Of a stretch of 64,000 bases of DNA, positions 36,493 to 44,879 are shown one piece after another; position 1 is the stretch's first letter, and the number at the start of each line of letters is the position of its first letter. The position numbers and the translations under genes were made by a program. This DNA comes from JAPOXR01 sp965214695 (GTDB lineage: Bacteria > Pseudomonadota > Alphaproteobacteria > Rhodobacterales > Rhodobacteraceae). The notes beneath the pieces were generated by a model that had not been told where the DNA came from, made no database searches, and was given only the letters and a program-made list of their open reading frames with translations. The DNA lies in NCBI GenBank assembly GCA_965214695.1, contig OZ243967.1, positions 2,418,001 to 2,482,000 of the forward strand, read 5' to 3'.

Positions 36493-36822
36493 CTAGGCGT
36501 GAAGTCGGTCGTTTTGCGTCAGCGAAAAAGACACACCCTCGCGCTGCTTCAGGCGGGCAACCATGGCGAGCAGGTTGTCCGCGCGCGGGTTTCCCTTGGC
36601 GCTGAGCATGCGCATCAGGCTCTTGGGGTCCTTTTGCATGTCCTCGGCAAGGGTTTCGAAGCCCACCGTGGCATTCACATAGTCACGCAGCAGCACCTTG
36701 CCCGTTTCGAGATCGTCGCTGAGCATCGCCTCGATCGCTTCACGGAACAGGCCAACACGAAACTCAGGATCGCGCTCGGCGCGGGCCTTGATGGTGTCTT
36801 TGAAATCTCTGGTCAGTGGCAT
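36493..36822 (-). CDS. HTH antitoxin (HigA-like / addiction module antidote)
   Basis: A 109-residue protein. MPLTRDFKDTIKARAERDPE is a helical lead, and the HTH lies in GFETLAEDMQKDPKSLMRML followed by SAKGNPRADNLLAMVARLKQ. This is the antidote type that follows RelE/ParE toxins. It starts one base after the toxin stop, so the two genes form a coupled, apparently intact TA module. Confidence 0.82.
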   Translation of the reverse strand: MPLTRDFKDTIKARAERDPEFRVGLFREAIEAMLSDDLETGKVLLRDYVNATVGFETLAEDMQKDPKSLMRMLSAKGNPRADNLLAMVARLKQREGVSFSLTQNDRLHA

Positions 36823-36823
36823 G

Positions 36824-37153
36824 TCAGTCTCCTTTCTGTCTTCGGCTCTTGTAGTCGTCCCAAAATGCCTTCGCTTGCTCGATGTCCCTGGATTGGCGCT
36901 TCTTCGTGCCGCCGCAGAGCAGGATCACAAGCTTGTCGCCATCCTGGCCGAAATAGACGCGATAACCCGGACCGAAGGTAATGCGCCGCTCAGACACTCC
37001 CTGCCCTACGGGCTTCACATCGCCCAGATTGCCGATCTCGATCCGCACAATTGCGGTTCTGACCTTTAGGGCTGCGGTGGTGTCGAGTTTGTTGAACCAA
37101 TCCTCGAACGGCGCTTTTCCTTCTTCAGTGACATAGAGAACAAGTTCGATCAT
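36824..37153 (-). CDS. RelE/ParE-family toxin (addiction module killer)
   Basis: A 109-residue toxin: PFEDWFNKLDTTAALKVRTA helices, RIEIGNLGDVKPVGQGVSER, and the catalytic-core strand ITFGPGYRVYFGQDGDKLVI followed by LLCGGTKKRQSRDIEQAKAF. This matches the phage-derived/RelE killer protein group, thought to cleave mRNA on the ribosome. It comes first in a toxin-antitoxin operon. It is intact, unlike the neighbouring RelE remnant. Confidence 0.85.
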   Translation of the reverse strand: MIELVLYVTEEGKAPFEDWFNKLDTTAALKVRTAIVRIEIGNLGDVKPVGQGVSERRITFGPGYRVYFGQDGDKLVILLCGGTKKRQSRDIEQAKAFWDDYKSRRQKGD

Positions 37154-37237
37154 AGGAAGTAGTGGTTACATATATGTTACCATTTGTCAATTTCTCTCGG
37201 CGTAATATGGTCCTGTTTCTGGCCTGATGCAGGGCTG

Positions 37238-37660
37238 TCAGCACCATCTGCCGCGGTGGCCACCAGCATATGCTCTGGCGAGCCCTTCAGCGATCGGGGC
37301 GTCGCTCACGTCACGTCTCTCGACAAAGAGCCGTGCCAGTCCACGATCATACCTGTCACGTCCTGGTAGGACTGGGAGTTCGAGGCGTTGTCCAGATCCG
37401 ACCAGCTCGCGCAGCCGCGCGGGTGCAGCCTGTCCAAGTGCCAGCTCATAGTCGCATCGCGCGTGGCAGGTTTCCGGCGTGTCGAAGCCTACCAACCTGT
37501 AGCGTTGGCCAAAAACGTCAATGATGTCGCCGTCGATTACATAAACGGAGCAGGCTGAAGAAGTTTCAGCCGCAACCGGCCCACTTGACCCCGCAATCCC
37601 GAAACCGAGGGCCATGACGACGACTTGAGTTATCGGCGAACCTTTCGCGCGCCCTGCCAT
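37238..37660 (-). CDS. secreted thermonuclease-like (SNase) protein
   Basis: A 140-residue staphylococcal-nuclease-fold protein. A signal peptide is visible (ITQVVVMALGFGIAGSSGPV, cleavage near AAA/AE at residue 33). The OB-fold core follows: VYVIDGDIIDVFGQRYRLVG, FDTPET, then DRYDRGLARLFVERRDVSDA and AEGLARAYAGGHRGRWC. The metal-binding D and the R/E catalytic positions look present though the second arginine region is compact. Small SNase-like proteins of this type are common on alphaproteobacterial islands; the role is unknown. Confidence 0.72.
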   Translation of the reverse strand: MAGRAKGSPITQVVVMALGFGIAGSSGPVAAETSSACSVYVIDGDIIDVFGQRYRLVGFDTPETCHARCDYELALGQAAPARLRELVGSGQRLELPVLPGRDRYDRGLARLFVERRDVSDAPIAEGLARAYAGGHRGRWC

Positions 37661-37673
37661 TCGGTTGAATCTA

Positions 37674-37874
37674 TCACGGAATGCTTGGGCCAAACCCGCT
37701 TAAGAAGAAAATCCCGGTAAACCAGATGCCGTAGACGCGGATTTGTGCGTCGAAATCCGTTGTCATCTGTTCGGAATGAACGAAGAGCGCCGCTCCGGTT
37801 ATTGTGGCCAACAGACCGGTCGCCAAGGGGGACAGGTTCGATCCGACAAGCACGGCTTGAAACAACCGCTTCAA
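37674..37874 (-). CDS. small hypothetical membrane protein
   Basis: A 66-residue frame with two hydrophobic segments (LSPLATGLLATITGAALFV and VYGIWFTGIFFLSGFG). It starts at a TTG preceded by GGACAGGAAA, a good ribosome site. I recognise no family. It lies just upstream of the thermonuclease gene on the same strand. Confidence 0.4.
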   Translation of the reverse strand: MKRLFQAVLVGSNLSPLATGLLATITGAALFVHSEQMTTDFDAQIRVYGIWFTGIFFLSGFGPSIP

Positions 37875-37904
37875 TTTCCTGTCCTTCCATAATCGAAGTT
37901 CGTG

Positions 37905-38132
37905 CTAGTGGATTGCGTATTTGAGCAGGCTGATTGACAAGCCAAGGCCACCCGTCACCCCGCCCCCGACCAACGCACTGTCGAACCGCCCGCGGCCACG
38001 CCATCCAATGCGCCCCCCGAAATAGGCAAGCACGCCAAGTGCAAGAAGTTGAGCCAGAATGAACGCCGTGTCGGGGGCGAACAGCCCGGCAGTTGACGGG
38101 GCAAGGACGAGCGCTGGATCATTGGCGGCCAA
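37905..38132 (-). CDS. small hypothetical membrane protein
   Basis: A 75-residue frame with a hydrophobic stretch (TAFILAQLLALGVLAYFGG) and a glycine-rich C-terminal helix (GGGVTGGLGLSISLLKYA). The only start is a TTG without a clear ribosome site. It could be part of a small membrane-protein operon with the next gene; evidence is weak. Confidence 0.3.
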   Translation of the reverse strand: MAANDPALVLAPSTAGLFAPDTAFILAQLLALGVLAYFGGRIGWRGRGRFDSALVGGGVTGGLGLSISLLKYAIH

Positions 38133-38266
38133 CAGAACTGTCTGGCTATGCCGCCGAACAGCGCGGATATCCGCCCATTGTGCCGGTGTCTTTCTGTCAT
38201 CGCGCCGCCCCGGCCGAGAAGTTGTTCGGCCGCCACTGGAATTGCGAGCGTCGGCCGAAAGTCATC

Positions 38267-38719
38267 CTAGACCCGGGCGGATTCAGCGCCTTGGTTGGTC
38301 AGCCAGACCCAGAAACTGAGCACAATGGCCGAGCCCGAGACAAGGGTCATGACCGTGCCGGGGAAGAAGTTCACGTAGCCGGCGAAATCGACGAAAAGCA
38401 GATAGCCGAGATCAGCCAGACCGCCCACCATCCCGGTGACCCAGATTGCGGTCATGTTGCCGCGCCAGATCAGCAACCCGCCGATGACGGTCGCGACGCC
38501 GAACCAAAGCAGGTTCCAGGCGTGCTGATTCAGAATGCCGCCGACGGCCGGGTGATAGTCTGCGGTCAATAACGCCGGATCGATCGCGTCGGCGATGGCG
38601 GCAAAGCCCCCAGAGGCATCCGAGGTCAAAACAATGACCCCGGCAAGGGCATGGACAAGCCCCCAGATCACCCAAAGGACGGTTGCGATCTTGAGGGCGA
38701 CGGATTGTGTCTGCGTCAT
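38267..38719 (-). CDS. four-helix membrane protein of unknown function
   Basis: A 150-residue protein with four predicted membrane helices (KIATVLWVIWGLVHALAGVI, AWNLLWFGVATVIGGLLIW, AIWVTGMVGGLADLGYLLFV, FPGTVMTLVSGSAIVLSFWV). GGAG precedes the ATG. It is the last gene of a minus-strand group with an FSP1-like oxidoreductase, an FMN reductase and a DoxX protein, 28 bases after the oxidoreductase, so a redox-linked membrane role is plausible but unproven. Confidence 0.65.
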   Translation of the reverse strand: MTQTQSVALKIATVLWVIWGLVHALAGVIVLTSDASGGFAAIADAIDPALLTADYHPAVGGILNQHAWNLLWFGVATVIGGLLIWRGNMTAIWVTGMVGGLADLGYLLFVDFAGYVNFFPGTVMTLVSGSAIVLSFWVWLTNQGAESARV

Positions 38720-38747
38720 TGATCAAGTCTCCTATTTGGCTGGGGTT

Positions 38748-39845
38748 TCAGCTCTGACCGAGCAACTTTCGGTATTTCGAGATGAACAGGTCGCGGCCCT
38801 TCATCTTCCGGGTGAGCCAATCGCCGAAAGTGGCGATCATCAGGAAGGAACTGCCGCGCTGCGGCCCTAGCGGCACCAGGATCGGCGCCTTGTCGCCCCA
38901 CGGCGCGTAAGGCTTGATGCTGTCGAGAGGCTTGCCCGCTGCGAGCGCCTTGAGGGCCTTTTCCAGCCACGGTCTCTGGCGCGAGATGGCGACGATGGTC
39001 ATTGCGTCGCCGCTGGCGGCGACATCCCCGGCAGCAAAGACGTTTGGCAGGGGTGAGGGGCGCAGCCAGTCGTCGACCTTAATCCGGCCATCCGGTGCGC
39101 GATCTGCACCAGGAAGCGTATCAGCGAGGCTCGCATGCGGGCGCGATCCCACGGCGGGGACGATCAGGTCGGCCCCGATCTCGCGACCGTCCGACAGTGT
39201 CACGGTTCCTCCTTCCGGTGCATCCCGCTCCGGCAGGTTCTCGGCCCGTGCGCCGGTGATGATCTCCACGCCCATCGCCTCGAGCTTTGTGCGCAGCGAT
39301 GTGCCGAGCTTGGCGGGAAGGCCGGGAAACAACGCCGGATCGCTCGCGACAAGCGTCACCGCTTTTTCGGGATGCGCATGTGCGATCTCACCGGCCAGTT
39401 CCGTGCCGACGGCTCCTGCGCCGATAATCAGCACCTGGCGCGCATCGCCCAGGGCGCTGTTCCAGCGCGCGTTGTCCTCACGCAGGCCTGCGATGTCGCC
39501 GGCAGCGGATTTGAATGGCGCGACATTGGATGATCCGGTCGCGAGCACGACGTAGTCACCCTCGATCCGTGACCCGTCGGCCATTTCCACACCGGCGCCG
39601 TCGACTGAGACCGCTTCGCCCCGAACGACCCGGCCCCGGCCGAGCAGCCGGTCATATGGGATCAAGGCTTGATCCAGTAGCGATGGGTCCACCATGGCGC
39701 GGATCATCGCCGGTGCGTGGGTGAAATGCGTGGCGCGCTCGATCAGCGTAACGTCCATCACCGCGTCCAAAGATTTGGCGAGATCACTGCCCAGATAGCC
39801 ACCACCGACGATCACAAGCCGTGGTTTGTTCATGACAGTATTCAT
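38748..39845 (-). CDS. NDH-2/FSP1-like FAD-dependent pyridine nucleotide oxidoreductase
   Basis: A 365-residue flavoprotein with two Rossmann folds: FAD motif LVIVGGGYLGSDLAKSL near residue 9 and NAD(P)H motif VLIIGAGAVGTELAGEIA near 138. LPNVFAAGDVAASGDAMTIV is the second FAD motif. The size and order match AIFM2/FSP1-like and small NDH-2-like enzymes that reduce quinones. Its start overlaps the stop of the FMN reductase gene by four bases (ATGA). Confidence 0.85.
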   Translation of the reverse strand: MNTVMNKPRLVIVGGGYLGSDLAKSLDAVMDVTLIERATHFTHAPAMIRAMVDPSLLDQALIPYDRLLGRGRVVRGEAVSVDGAGVEMADGSRIEGDYVVLATGSSNVAPFKSAAGDIAGLREDNARWNSALGDARQVLIIGAGAVGTELAGEIAHAHPEKAVTLVASDPALFPGLPAKLGTSLRTKLEAMGVEIITGARAENLPERDAPEGGTVTLSDGREIGADLIVPAVGSRPHASLADTLPGADRAPDGRIKVDDWLRPSPLPNVFAAGDVAASGDAMTIVAISRQRPWLEKALKALAAGKPLDSIKPYAPWGDKAPILVPLGPQRGSSFLMIATFGDWLTRKMKGRDLFISKYRKLLGQS

Positions 39846-40411
39846 GTAGCTACGCCTTCGGTTGCAGGGGCGGAGACCAGCGCGGTCAGGAGGCCGTCCA
39901 GCGCCGCGACATCATCGGCTTTCACAAGCGATCCATTCTTGACGTCCCAGGACTCGGCCCATTTGCCGATGCCGAGCGTCCCGCGAAGCGCGGCGCCAAA
40001 GAATGGTGCGATCATCTCCTGAATTCCGAGCACGCCGGCCCCGGCACGGCCCCCCGGCGTTGCCGCCAGCATCACCAGTGCCTTGCCCTGCCAGAGTTTC
40101 ATGTCGATCCGGCTCATCCAGTCGAAGATGTTCTTCCAGGCCGCAGTGACCGAACCGTTGTGCTCGGCAAAAGAGACCAGGACCGCGTCAGCACCGCCGA
40201 TCTTGTCCAAGAAGCTTTGTGCTGCGGACGGGATGCCGGTCTCAAGCTCGCGATCTTTGGAATAGATCGGCATCTCGTAATCGTTGAGGTCAACGAATTC
40301 GATCTCGGCGCCCGGCAGGATTTGGGCTTGCAGACGCGATGCCGCAAATTCGATCAGCGCGCGGTTGATGGAATTCCGGCTGTTGGAGGCCGCGAAGGCG
40401 AGGATCTTCAT
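39842..40411 (-). CDS. NADPH-dependent FMN reductase family protein
   Basis: A 189-residue flavodoxin-like protein. MKILAFAASNSRNSINRALI is the phosphate-binding loop for FMN, DLNDYEMPIYSKDRELETGI follows, then ADAVLVSFAEHNGSVTAAWK and ALVMLAATPGGRAGAGVLG. It belongs to the NAD(P)H:quinone/azo reductase type. AAAGGAAA precedes the ATG at 40411; an upstream in-frame extension is not family-like. It is the second gene of the LysR-facing redox operon, coupled to the downstream oxidoreductase. Confidence 0.87.
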   Translation of the reverse strand: MKILAFAASNSRNSINRALIEFAASRLQAQILPGAEIEFVDLNDYEMPIYSKDRELETGIPSAAQSFLDKIGGADAVLVSFAEHNGSVTAAWKNIFDWMSRIDMKLWQGKALVMLAATPGGRAGAGVLGIQEMIAPFFGAALRGTLGIGKWAESWDVKNGSLVKADDVAALDGLLTALVSAPATEGVAT

Positions 40412-40522
40412 TCGTGGTTTCCTTTCGATACTTAACCGGTGCCAAGGGCAACCAGGCAGACGAGGAGCACGCGTGTCCGTTATCGCGAAGGGTCCCGCCA
40501 ATCCTCGATGGCTTTGCAGCGA

Positions 40523-40888
40523 TCAGGCAGTTTGCGCGCGCCCGAAGATCTCCGTGATCTGATCGCGATGGATATAAAGAACGGCGGCACAGAGCAGTCC
40601 AAGAACGATAGCCGGGACCGCAGACGGGCCGAGTATGAACCAGTGCGTCAGGACTGCGCCGACCATTGTTCCACCAAGAACCGATGCGCCGACGAATTGG
40701 CGGTTCGGCCACCAGAGGAGCGCGGCTCCCGCAACTTCGACGAAACCTGTGAAGTATCGAAGCCACTGGCCAAATCCAATGGCGTCAAACGTTTCCACCA
40801 TTATGAAAACACCGGCAAGCTTTGCGCCACCAGCGCCGACGAATGCAAGGGTCAGGAGAGCGCGCGCTCCCAGTGAAAGATATTTCAT
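40523..40888 (-). CDS. DoxX-family membrane protein
   Basis: A 121-residue protein with four helices: LGARALLTLAFVGAGGAKLA, IGFGQWLRYFTGFVEVAGAA, ASVLGGTMVGAVLTHWFI, VPAIVLGLLCAAVLYI. This is the DoxX/DoxX-like pattern of quinone- or thiol-linked membrane proteins. CGGAG precedes the ATG at 40888. It is the first gene of the operon divergent from the LysR regulator. Confidence 0.82.
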   Translation of the reverse strand: MKYLSLGARALLTLAFVGAGGAKLAGVFIMVETFDAIGFGQWLRYFTGFVEVAGAALLWWPNRQFVGASVLGGTMVGAVLTHWFILGPSAVPAIVLGLLCAAVLYIHRDQITEIFGRAQTA

Positions 40889-40965
40889 GGCCAACTCCGA
40901 GCAGTGGGGTTTTGTTGTTGCCTGAAAATGAATGCTGCACGAAGTTAGCACAACACACCAAAAAG

Positions 40966-40988
40966 CGCATCGAGTGCGCGTTGATGCG
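40966..40988. promoter_or_regulatory. dyad in the doxX-lysR divergent region
   Basis: CGCATC-N11-GATGCG is a perfect dyad (40966-40971 and 40983-40988), with a second overlapping dyad GCGCA-N5-TGCGC (40965-40979). Its position and spacing suit a LysR-type recognition site between the two divergent genes. Confidence 0.45.
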
Positions 40989-41015
40989 ACATGGTTTTGT
41001 TGCTATCCTCTGTCG

Positions 41016-41879
41016 ATGGAACACTGGACAGAATTGCGCACGGCTCTCATGGTCGCCAGGTTCGGCACGGTCAAAGCGGCCGCCGAGGCCCTGGGCGTGC
41101 ACCGGGCCACGGTAAACCGGCATGTTGACACGTTGGAGACTGCCTTTGGTTCCCCACTCTTCCAGCGGCACGCGCGGGGATACGCCCTGACTGAAACTGG
41201 CCGGGATATGCTCGAAATTGCCAACCGCGCCGACGAGATGTTCACCGATCTTGCAGGCCGCAGCCGCGGTCGGGAGGGTCAGTTGTCGGGTGCCTTGGTC
41301 GTGACCGCGCTAGCCGGTGTCGCGCCGCTCATCATGCCGGCCCTGAGTGACTTTCACATCGCACATCCCGAGATTGCGTTGGAATTCATCGCCGGCGCCC
41401 AACTGGCACGGCTGGAACACGGCGAGGCTCACGTGGCCTTTCGGGCCGGTGCGAAGCCCGAGACACCGGACTACGTCGTCCAGCCGTTCCGTCGCGTCCG
41501 GTTCGGTCTCTATGCGAGTCAAAGCTACGTCGACAGAGCCGGTTGCCCGGATCGTGACCGCCTGGACGGGCACGGGTTCATTGGATCGGTGGGCGAGCCG
41601 GTTCCCTATCCGTTCGTGGACTGGATGGATGCCAACATACCGGCCTCGGCCCTGGCGTTGAAGACAACCGATCAGCAGGTGGCCCAAAGCGCGATTTGCG
41701 AAGGCATGGGTATCGGCTTTGTCGCCGAACCTGACGCGGCTTGGCGGGAAGATCTGGTCGAAGTCATCCCGCCGAATGACATGTGGTCCGCCGCGGTCTG
41801 GATCGCCACCCATGTCGACTTACACCGCACGGCGAAGGTGCAGGCGTTTTTGGCGTGCGTCCGAGCGTTGAAGGGTTGA
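41016..41879 (+). CDS. LysR-family transcriptional regulator
   Basis: A 287-residue protein: N-terminal winged HTH (FGTVKAAAEALGVHRATVNR then HVDTLETAFGSPLFQRHARG, residues 15-55) and a C-terminal substrate-binding domain (VVTALAGVAPLIMPALSDFH onwards). I chose the ATG at 41016, which starts just before the HTH. It is divergent from the doxX/FMN-reductase/oxidoreductase operon and probably regulates it, perhaps in response to quinones or electrophiles, by analogy with similar divergent pairs. Confidence 0.9.
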   Translation: MEHWTELRTALMVARFGTVKAAAEALGVHRATVNRHVDTLETAFGSPLFQRHARGYALTETGRDMLEIANRADEMFTDLAGRSRGREGQLSGALVVTALAGVAPLIMPALSDFHIAHPEIALEFIAGAQLARLEHGEAHVAFRAGAKPETPDYVVQPFRRVRFGLYASQSYVDRAGCPDRDRLDGHGFIGSVGEPVPYPFVDWMDANIPASALALKTTDQQVAQSAICEGMGIGFVAEPDAAWREDLVEVIPPNDMWSAAVWIATHVDLHRTAKVQAFLACVRALKG

Positions 41880-42349
41880 TCGGCGGGTCCGCGCCGTTCG
41901 AAACAAGGGAGAATTCGGAGGAGTGCCTTGACGCTGTCCGAAATCAGATGGCGGTTATCTTGAACCCACAATCCCCAACAACATCCCGTTCTACCGACGC
42001 CCTGGGCTCGAAGTGACCGGAGAAATCCAAGTTCACGGTTTGCCGGTGCTAAGGCGGACACACACATACATATTCGCGCGATAGCTCAAACCCATGATAT
42101 GATTCTCGATGGCCAATAGCGTATACGCCCGGTGAATCTGGGACTACCGTGCTTGACGCGGAGAGCCGTTTTTCCCGCCAGCGCAACAATGAACTTCTCG
42201 CTACAACAAATTCCGGAAGTTCGTGGAACGGAGAGCCTCAGTAGTCAACTATGATTCCTGCGGCAAGCGACGCTCATCAGGCATCAGCGGTGCGGACCGA
42301 CGACGCGGGCAACCGGTCTCGCGGAACCTTTCGACCATGACGCATTAGC
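41880..42349. other. intergenic stretch, nothing recognised
   Basis: About 470 bases between lysR and the HNH gene, lower in GC, without supported frames. The island junction that matches 35643 begins at 42350. Confidence 0.5.
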
Positions 42350-42363
42350 AGCACCCCTCCCCG

Positions 42364-43317
42364 CTACCTGGATGTCCGGGCGGGCTCCCGGAATGTGTGC
42401 CTCCTGTGCCAGGCAAGATTTTTCTCCGCCGGCCGGTCCTGCGAACTGCGCGGATCCCTGATCTTCTGTCCGTGAAAGTCGGTCAGCCACTCAAGGCGAG
42501 ACAATCCCTCAAGTTGCTGGCTGCAGGAGATCGTTCGCCTGTCGTCCTGAATTGTGAATGCACCTCGGTCAAATGCATTGTGATGGATCGCGCAAAGCGA
42601 GAATCCGTTTGGAACCACATCCGGACCATTTGCGCAGAGAGCCCGGATGTGCGCGGCTTCGAGACCGACAAATTTGCCCCCGATGTGAACGTCGTACCCG
42701 CAAACGCAGCATCGGTACTCGTAGGCCTCCAGGACAATCCTGCGGAATTTTGCGAACCGCTTGCGCCTCCTGGTGTTGACCATGATCCACGATGTGGGAA
42801 GCCCTACCGCGTCGAGGATCTCTTGGTGACGACAAGGTGGGAAATTCGCGTCAAGAAGTTGTGCGGCGAGAACATCGATGTTCTGCGGATCGGACTCCAG
42901 GATCTTCAGGATATCATCGGTAAACTCGCCATGTGCGTTGTGCTTCTTCAGGTCGCCCCGAAATGCGTCACCACTGGTCGTCTCTCGGATCTGTCCGTCC
43001 GAATTGACCTTCCAGATGTTGTCGTTTTTCAACCTCCAGAAGGGTTGCTCCGCCTTGGGCGCAGAGCGTCCCGGCAAGAATTTCCTGACCAATTCGGTCA
43101 ATTGTGAATTTACGTCAACAAACGAAAGACTTTCCTTCCCTCGGCTCAGCCTGCCAAGCGCCAGCAACACGACCAGCGGCTTCAAGGGAGCGGGGTGACC
43201 ATTCGTGGTCCATAATCGAAGCCCTTCAAATTTACGCAGCAGCGAATCCAGGTTGCTAACTTGCTCGATCCGGCGGTCCGATTGATCAGGGCGAAGTATT
43301 ATTCTGCCTGCTTCCAT
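42364..43317 (-). CDS. phosphorothioated-DNA-binding HNH restriction endonuclease (ScoMcrA-like)
   Basis: A 317-residue protein with an N-terminal sulfur-binding domain: APLKPLVVLLALGRLSRGKE near residue 45 and AEQPFWRLKNDNIWKV near 95, the conserved PFWRLxND core. The C-terminal HNH domain has YRCCVCGYDVHIGGKFVGLE, AAHIRALCANGPDVVPNGF and LCAIHHNAFDRGAFTI, giving H-N-H plus zinc cysteines. Such enzymes cut phosphorothioate-modified (or methylated) foreign DNA. The last 122 bases are duplicated at 35643-35764. An unrecognised gene fragment ends 20 bases upstream on the same strand. Confidence 0.82.
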   Translation of the reverse strand: MEAGRIILRPDQSDRRIEQVSNLDSLLRKFEGLRLWTTNGHPAPLKPLVVLLALGRLSRGKESLSFVDVNSQLTELVRKFLPGRSAPKAEQPFWRLKNDNIWKVNSDGQIRETTSGDAFRGDLKKHNAHGEFTDDILKILESDPQNIDVLAAQLLDANFPPCRHQEILDAVGLPTSWIMVNTRRRKRFAKFRRIVLEAYEYRCCVCGYDVHIGGKFVGLEAAHIRALCANGPDVVPNGFSLCAIHHNAFDRGAFTIQDDRRTISCSQQLEGLSRLEWLTDFHGQKIRDPRSSQDRPAEKNLAWHRRHTFREPARTSR

Positions 43318-43337
43318 GGCGCTCGCTTGAGTATCTC

Positions 43338-43480
43338 TCAATCAACCGGCAACCTGCCAAGAAGCGGAGCCATGTCTTCGCGCGTCCCGCCTTTGAAAGA
43401 CATGACGGGCGGCGGAACCAGCAGGTTGTTATAGGCAATGTTGCCAAATCGCCTGTAATCCGAGTTGACGGTGATGACAA
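43338..43480 (-). pseudogene. 3' fragment of an unrecognised gene upstream of the HNH gene
   Basis: Reading on the minus strand toward a TGA at 43338: FVVITVNSDYRRFGNIAYNN, LLVPPPVMSFKGGTREDMAP, LLGRLPVD. The segment is protein-like and ends 20 bases before the HNH start, as expected for an operon partner, but upstream of about 43480 the frame loses this character. I do not recognise the family. Confidence 0.35.
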
Positions 43481-43519
43481 CAAAACCAGTCGAGAGCCGT
43501 CGATTTCGATACAGGCACC

Positions 43520-44205
43520 ATTTGCCTGCCTGTCGGAGCGGACCGGTACATGTGACAGTGTCGCTATGGGGAGGCCATCAGCTTGGGGTGGTTGAGCGAC
43601 GCATGGAATGTCCGTCCGGAACCCTGCGGATTCAGGGAACCAAGCCGGTCCAGCGTCGACTCTGCTGGAGTTGCTTCCTCATTTGACATCATCCAGCAGC
43701 CCCTCGGCCGGAAAAGCGTCGAGAACAAGCGTTGTCAACGTGGGTGTCCTTCGTGGTGCCATGACAGGAACTCGGTAGTCGTCACCGGCCTCCGCTTCGC
43801 CCGTTCCGACAGCGGTGTTTCATGCAAGGAGGCATCCCAACCCTTTTTCAAACGCCCATGTCACACCGGCGACGGAGGTCGGGCCGCGACAGATCACCAA
43901 ATCCTTCCTGCCTCCACTCCTGCCAATCGTGCTGAAAGGTGGGTCTTGGCCTCGCCAATTTTCACGTGCCGGGTCATCGTCCGAATGCTTCTGCAAGGGC
44001 CCGGGACAGATCGCGACAACAGCAATTGTCCGACTCACATGGGAGAATGGTCCCGATATTCACCTGGCCAGGGCGCTTCCAGCTTGAGGCACCGGCTGCC
44101 GGTTCGGGATTGTCCCCGGAGGTGAGAAACAGCATATTGCGGTTGCGATGCTGTCGGTGGGCTGTCCCGGGACAGTTTTCGGCAGTTTATGCTTCGGAAT
44201 TTCAC
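43520..44205. other. intergenic stretch, nothing recognised
   Basis: About 690 bases at the right edge of the island. Frames up to about 90 codons occur but none has a ribosome site or known motif. It probably contains debris and the promoter of the catabolic operon. Confidence 0.5.
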
Positions 44206-44793
44206 ATGACTGTTGCTGATCACGAACTTGCAAGAAGACTGCTTGATGTCATCGAGCACGACATCGTGCCGCTGACCAGGGAAGGCGTCGAGCGCGGTGA
44301 CAAGATCTTCGGCGCCGCGGTTCTCCGCAAGTCGGACCGGTCGCTGGTCATTGCCGGCACCAACCGGGAATTTGACAACCCGCTCTTTCATGGTGAGGTG
44401 GCGACCCTGAACGCATACTTTGCCATGCCGGAGGCCGGTCGGCCGCCGCCCGGTGACTGCCTGTTCCTGTCGACGCATGAGCCGTGTTCGCTATGCCTGT
44501 CGGCGATCACCTGGGCGGGATTCGACAATTTCAACTACCTGTTCGGCTATGTTGATACCCGGGACGCCTTCAACATCCCCCATGATCTGCGGATCCTGAG
44601 CGAGGTCTTCCGGATCAGGAATGGCGACTATGAGCGGCACAATTCCTACTGGACCAGCCGATCGATCGCCGAGTTGGCCGAGGGAGGACCGGATGACATT
44701 GCCAGGCAGATGGAAAGGCTGGACGGGATCTATGCCGGGCTGTCGGCGGCCTACCAGGAATCAAAAGGCAGCAGCAACATTCCGCTTGACTGA
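44206..44793 (+). CDS. nucleoside/CMP-deaminase-fold protein
   Basis: A 195-residue zinc deaminase. FDNPLFHGEVATLNAYFAMP has the HxE catalytic pair, and FLSTHEPCSLCLSAITWAGF has the PCxxC zinc ligands. It is longer than cytidine or guanine deaminases, with a C-terminal extension (GDYERHNSYWTSRSIAELAE). Its substrate is unknown; it lies 86 bases upstream of the demethylase operon, so an amine-containing heterocycle processed with that pathway is conceivable. The start at 44206 lacks a strong ribosome site. Confidence 0.82.
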   Translation: MTVADHELARRLLDVIEHDIVPLTREGVERGDKIFGAAVLRKSDRSLVIAGTNREFDNPLFHGEVATLNAYFAMPEAGRPPPGDCLFLSTHEPCSLCLSAITWAGFDNFNYLFGYVDTRDAFNIPHDLRILSEVFRIRNGDYERHNSYWTSRSIAELAEGGPDDIARQMERLDGIYAGLSAAYQESKGSSNIPLD

Positions 44794-44879
44794 GTTTCGG
44801 CCTGCGCCGCAAATGGGGCCAAGCGCCATGGAGTCCGGCCAAGGATGTCCGGCCATGACGTGACAACGGGATCTCCGGC

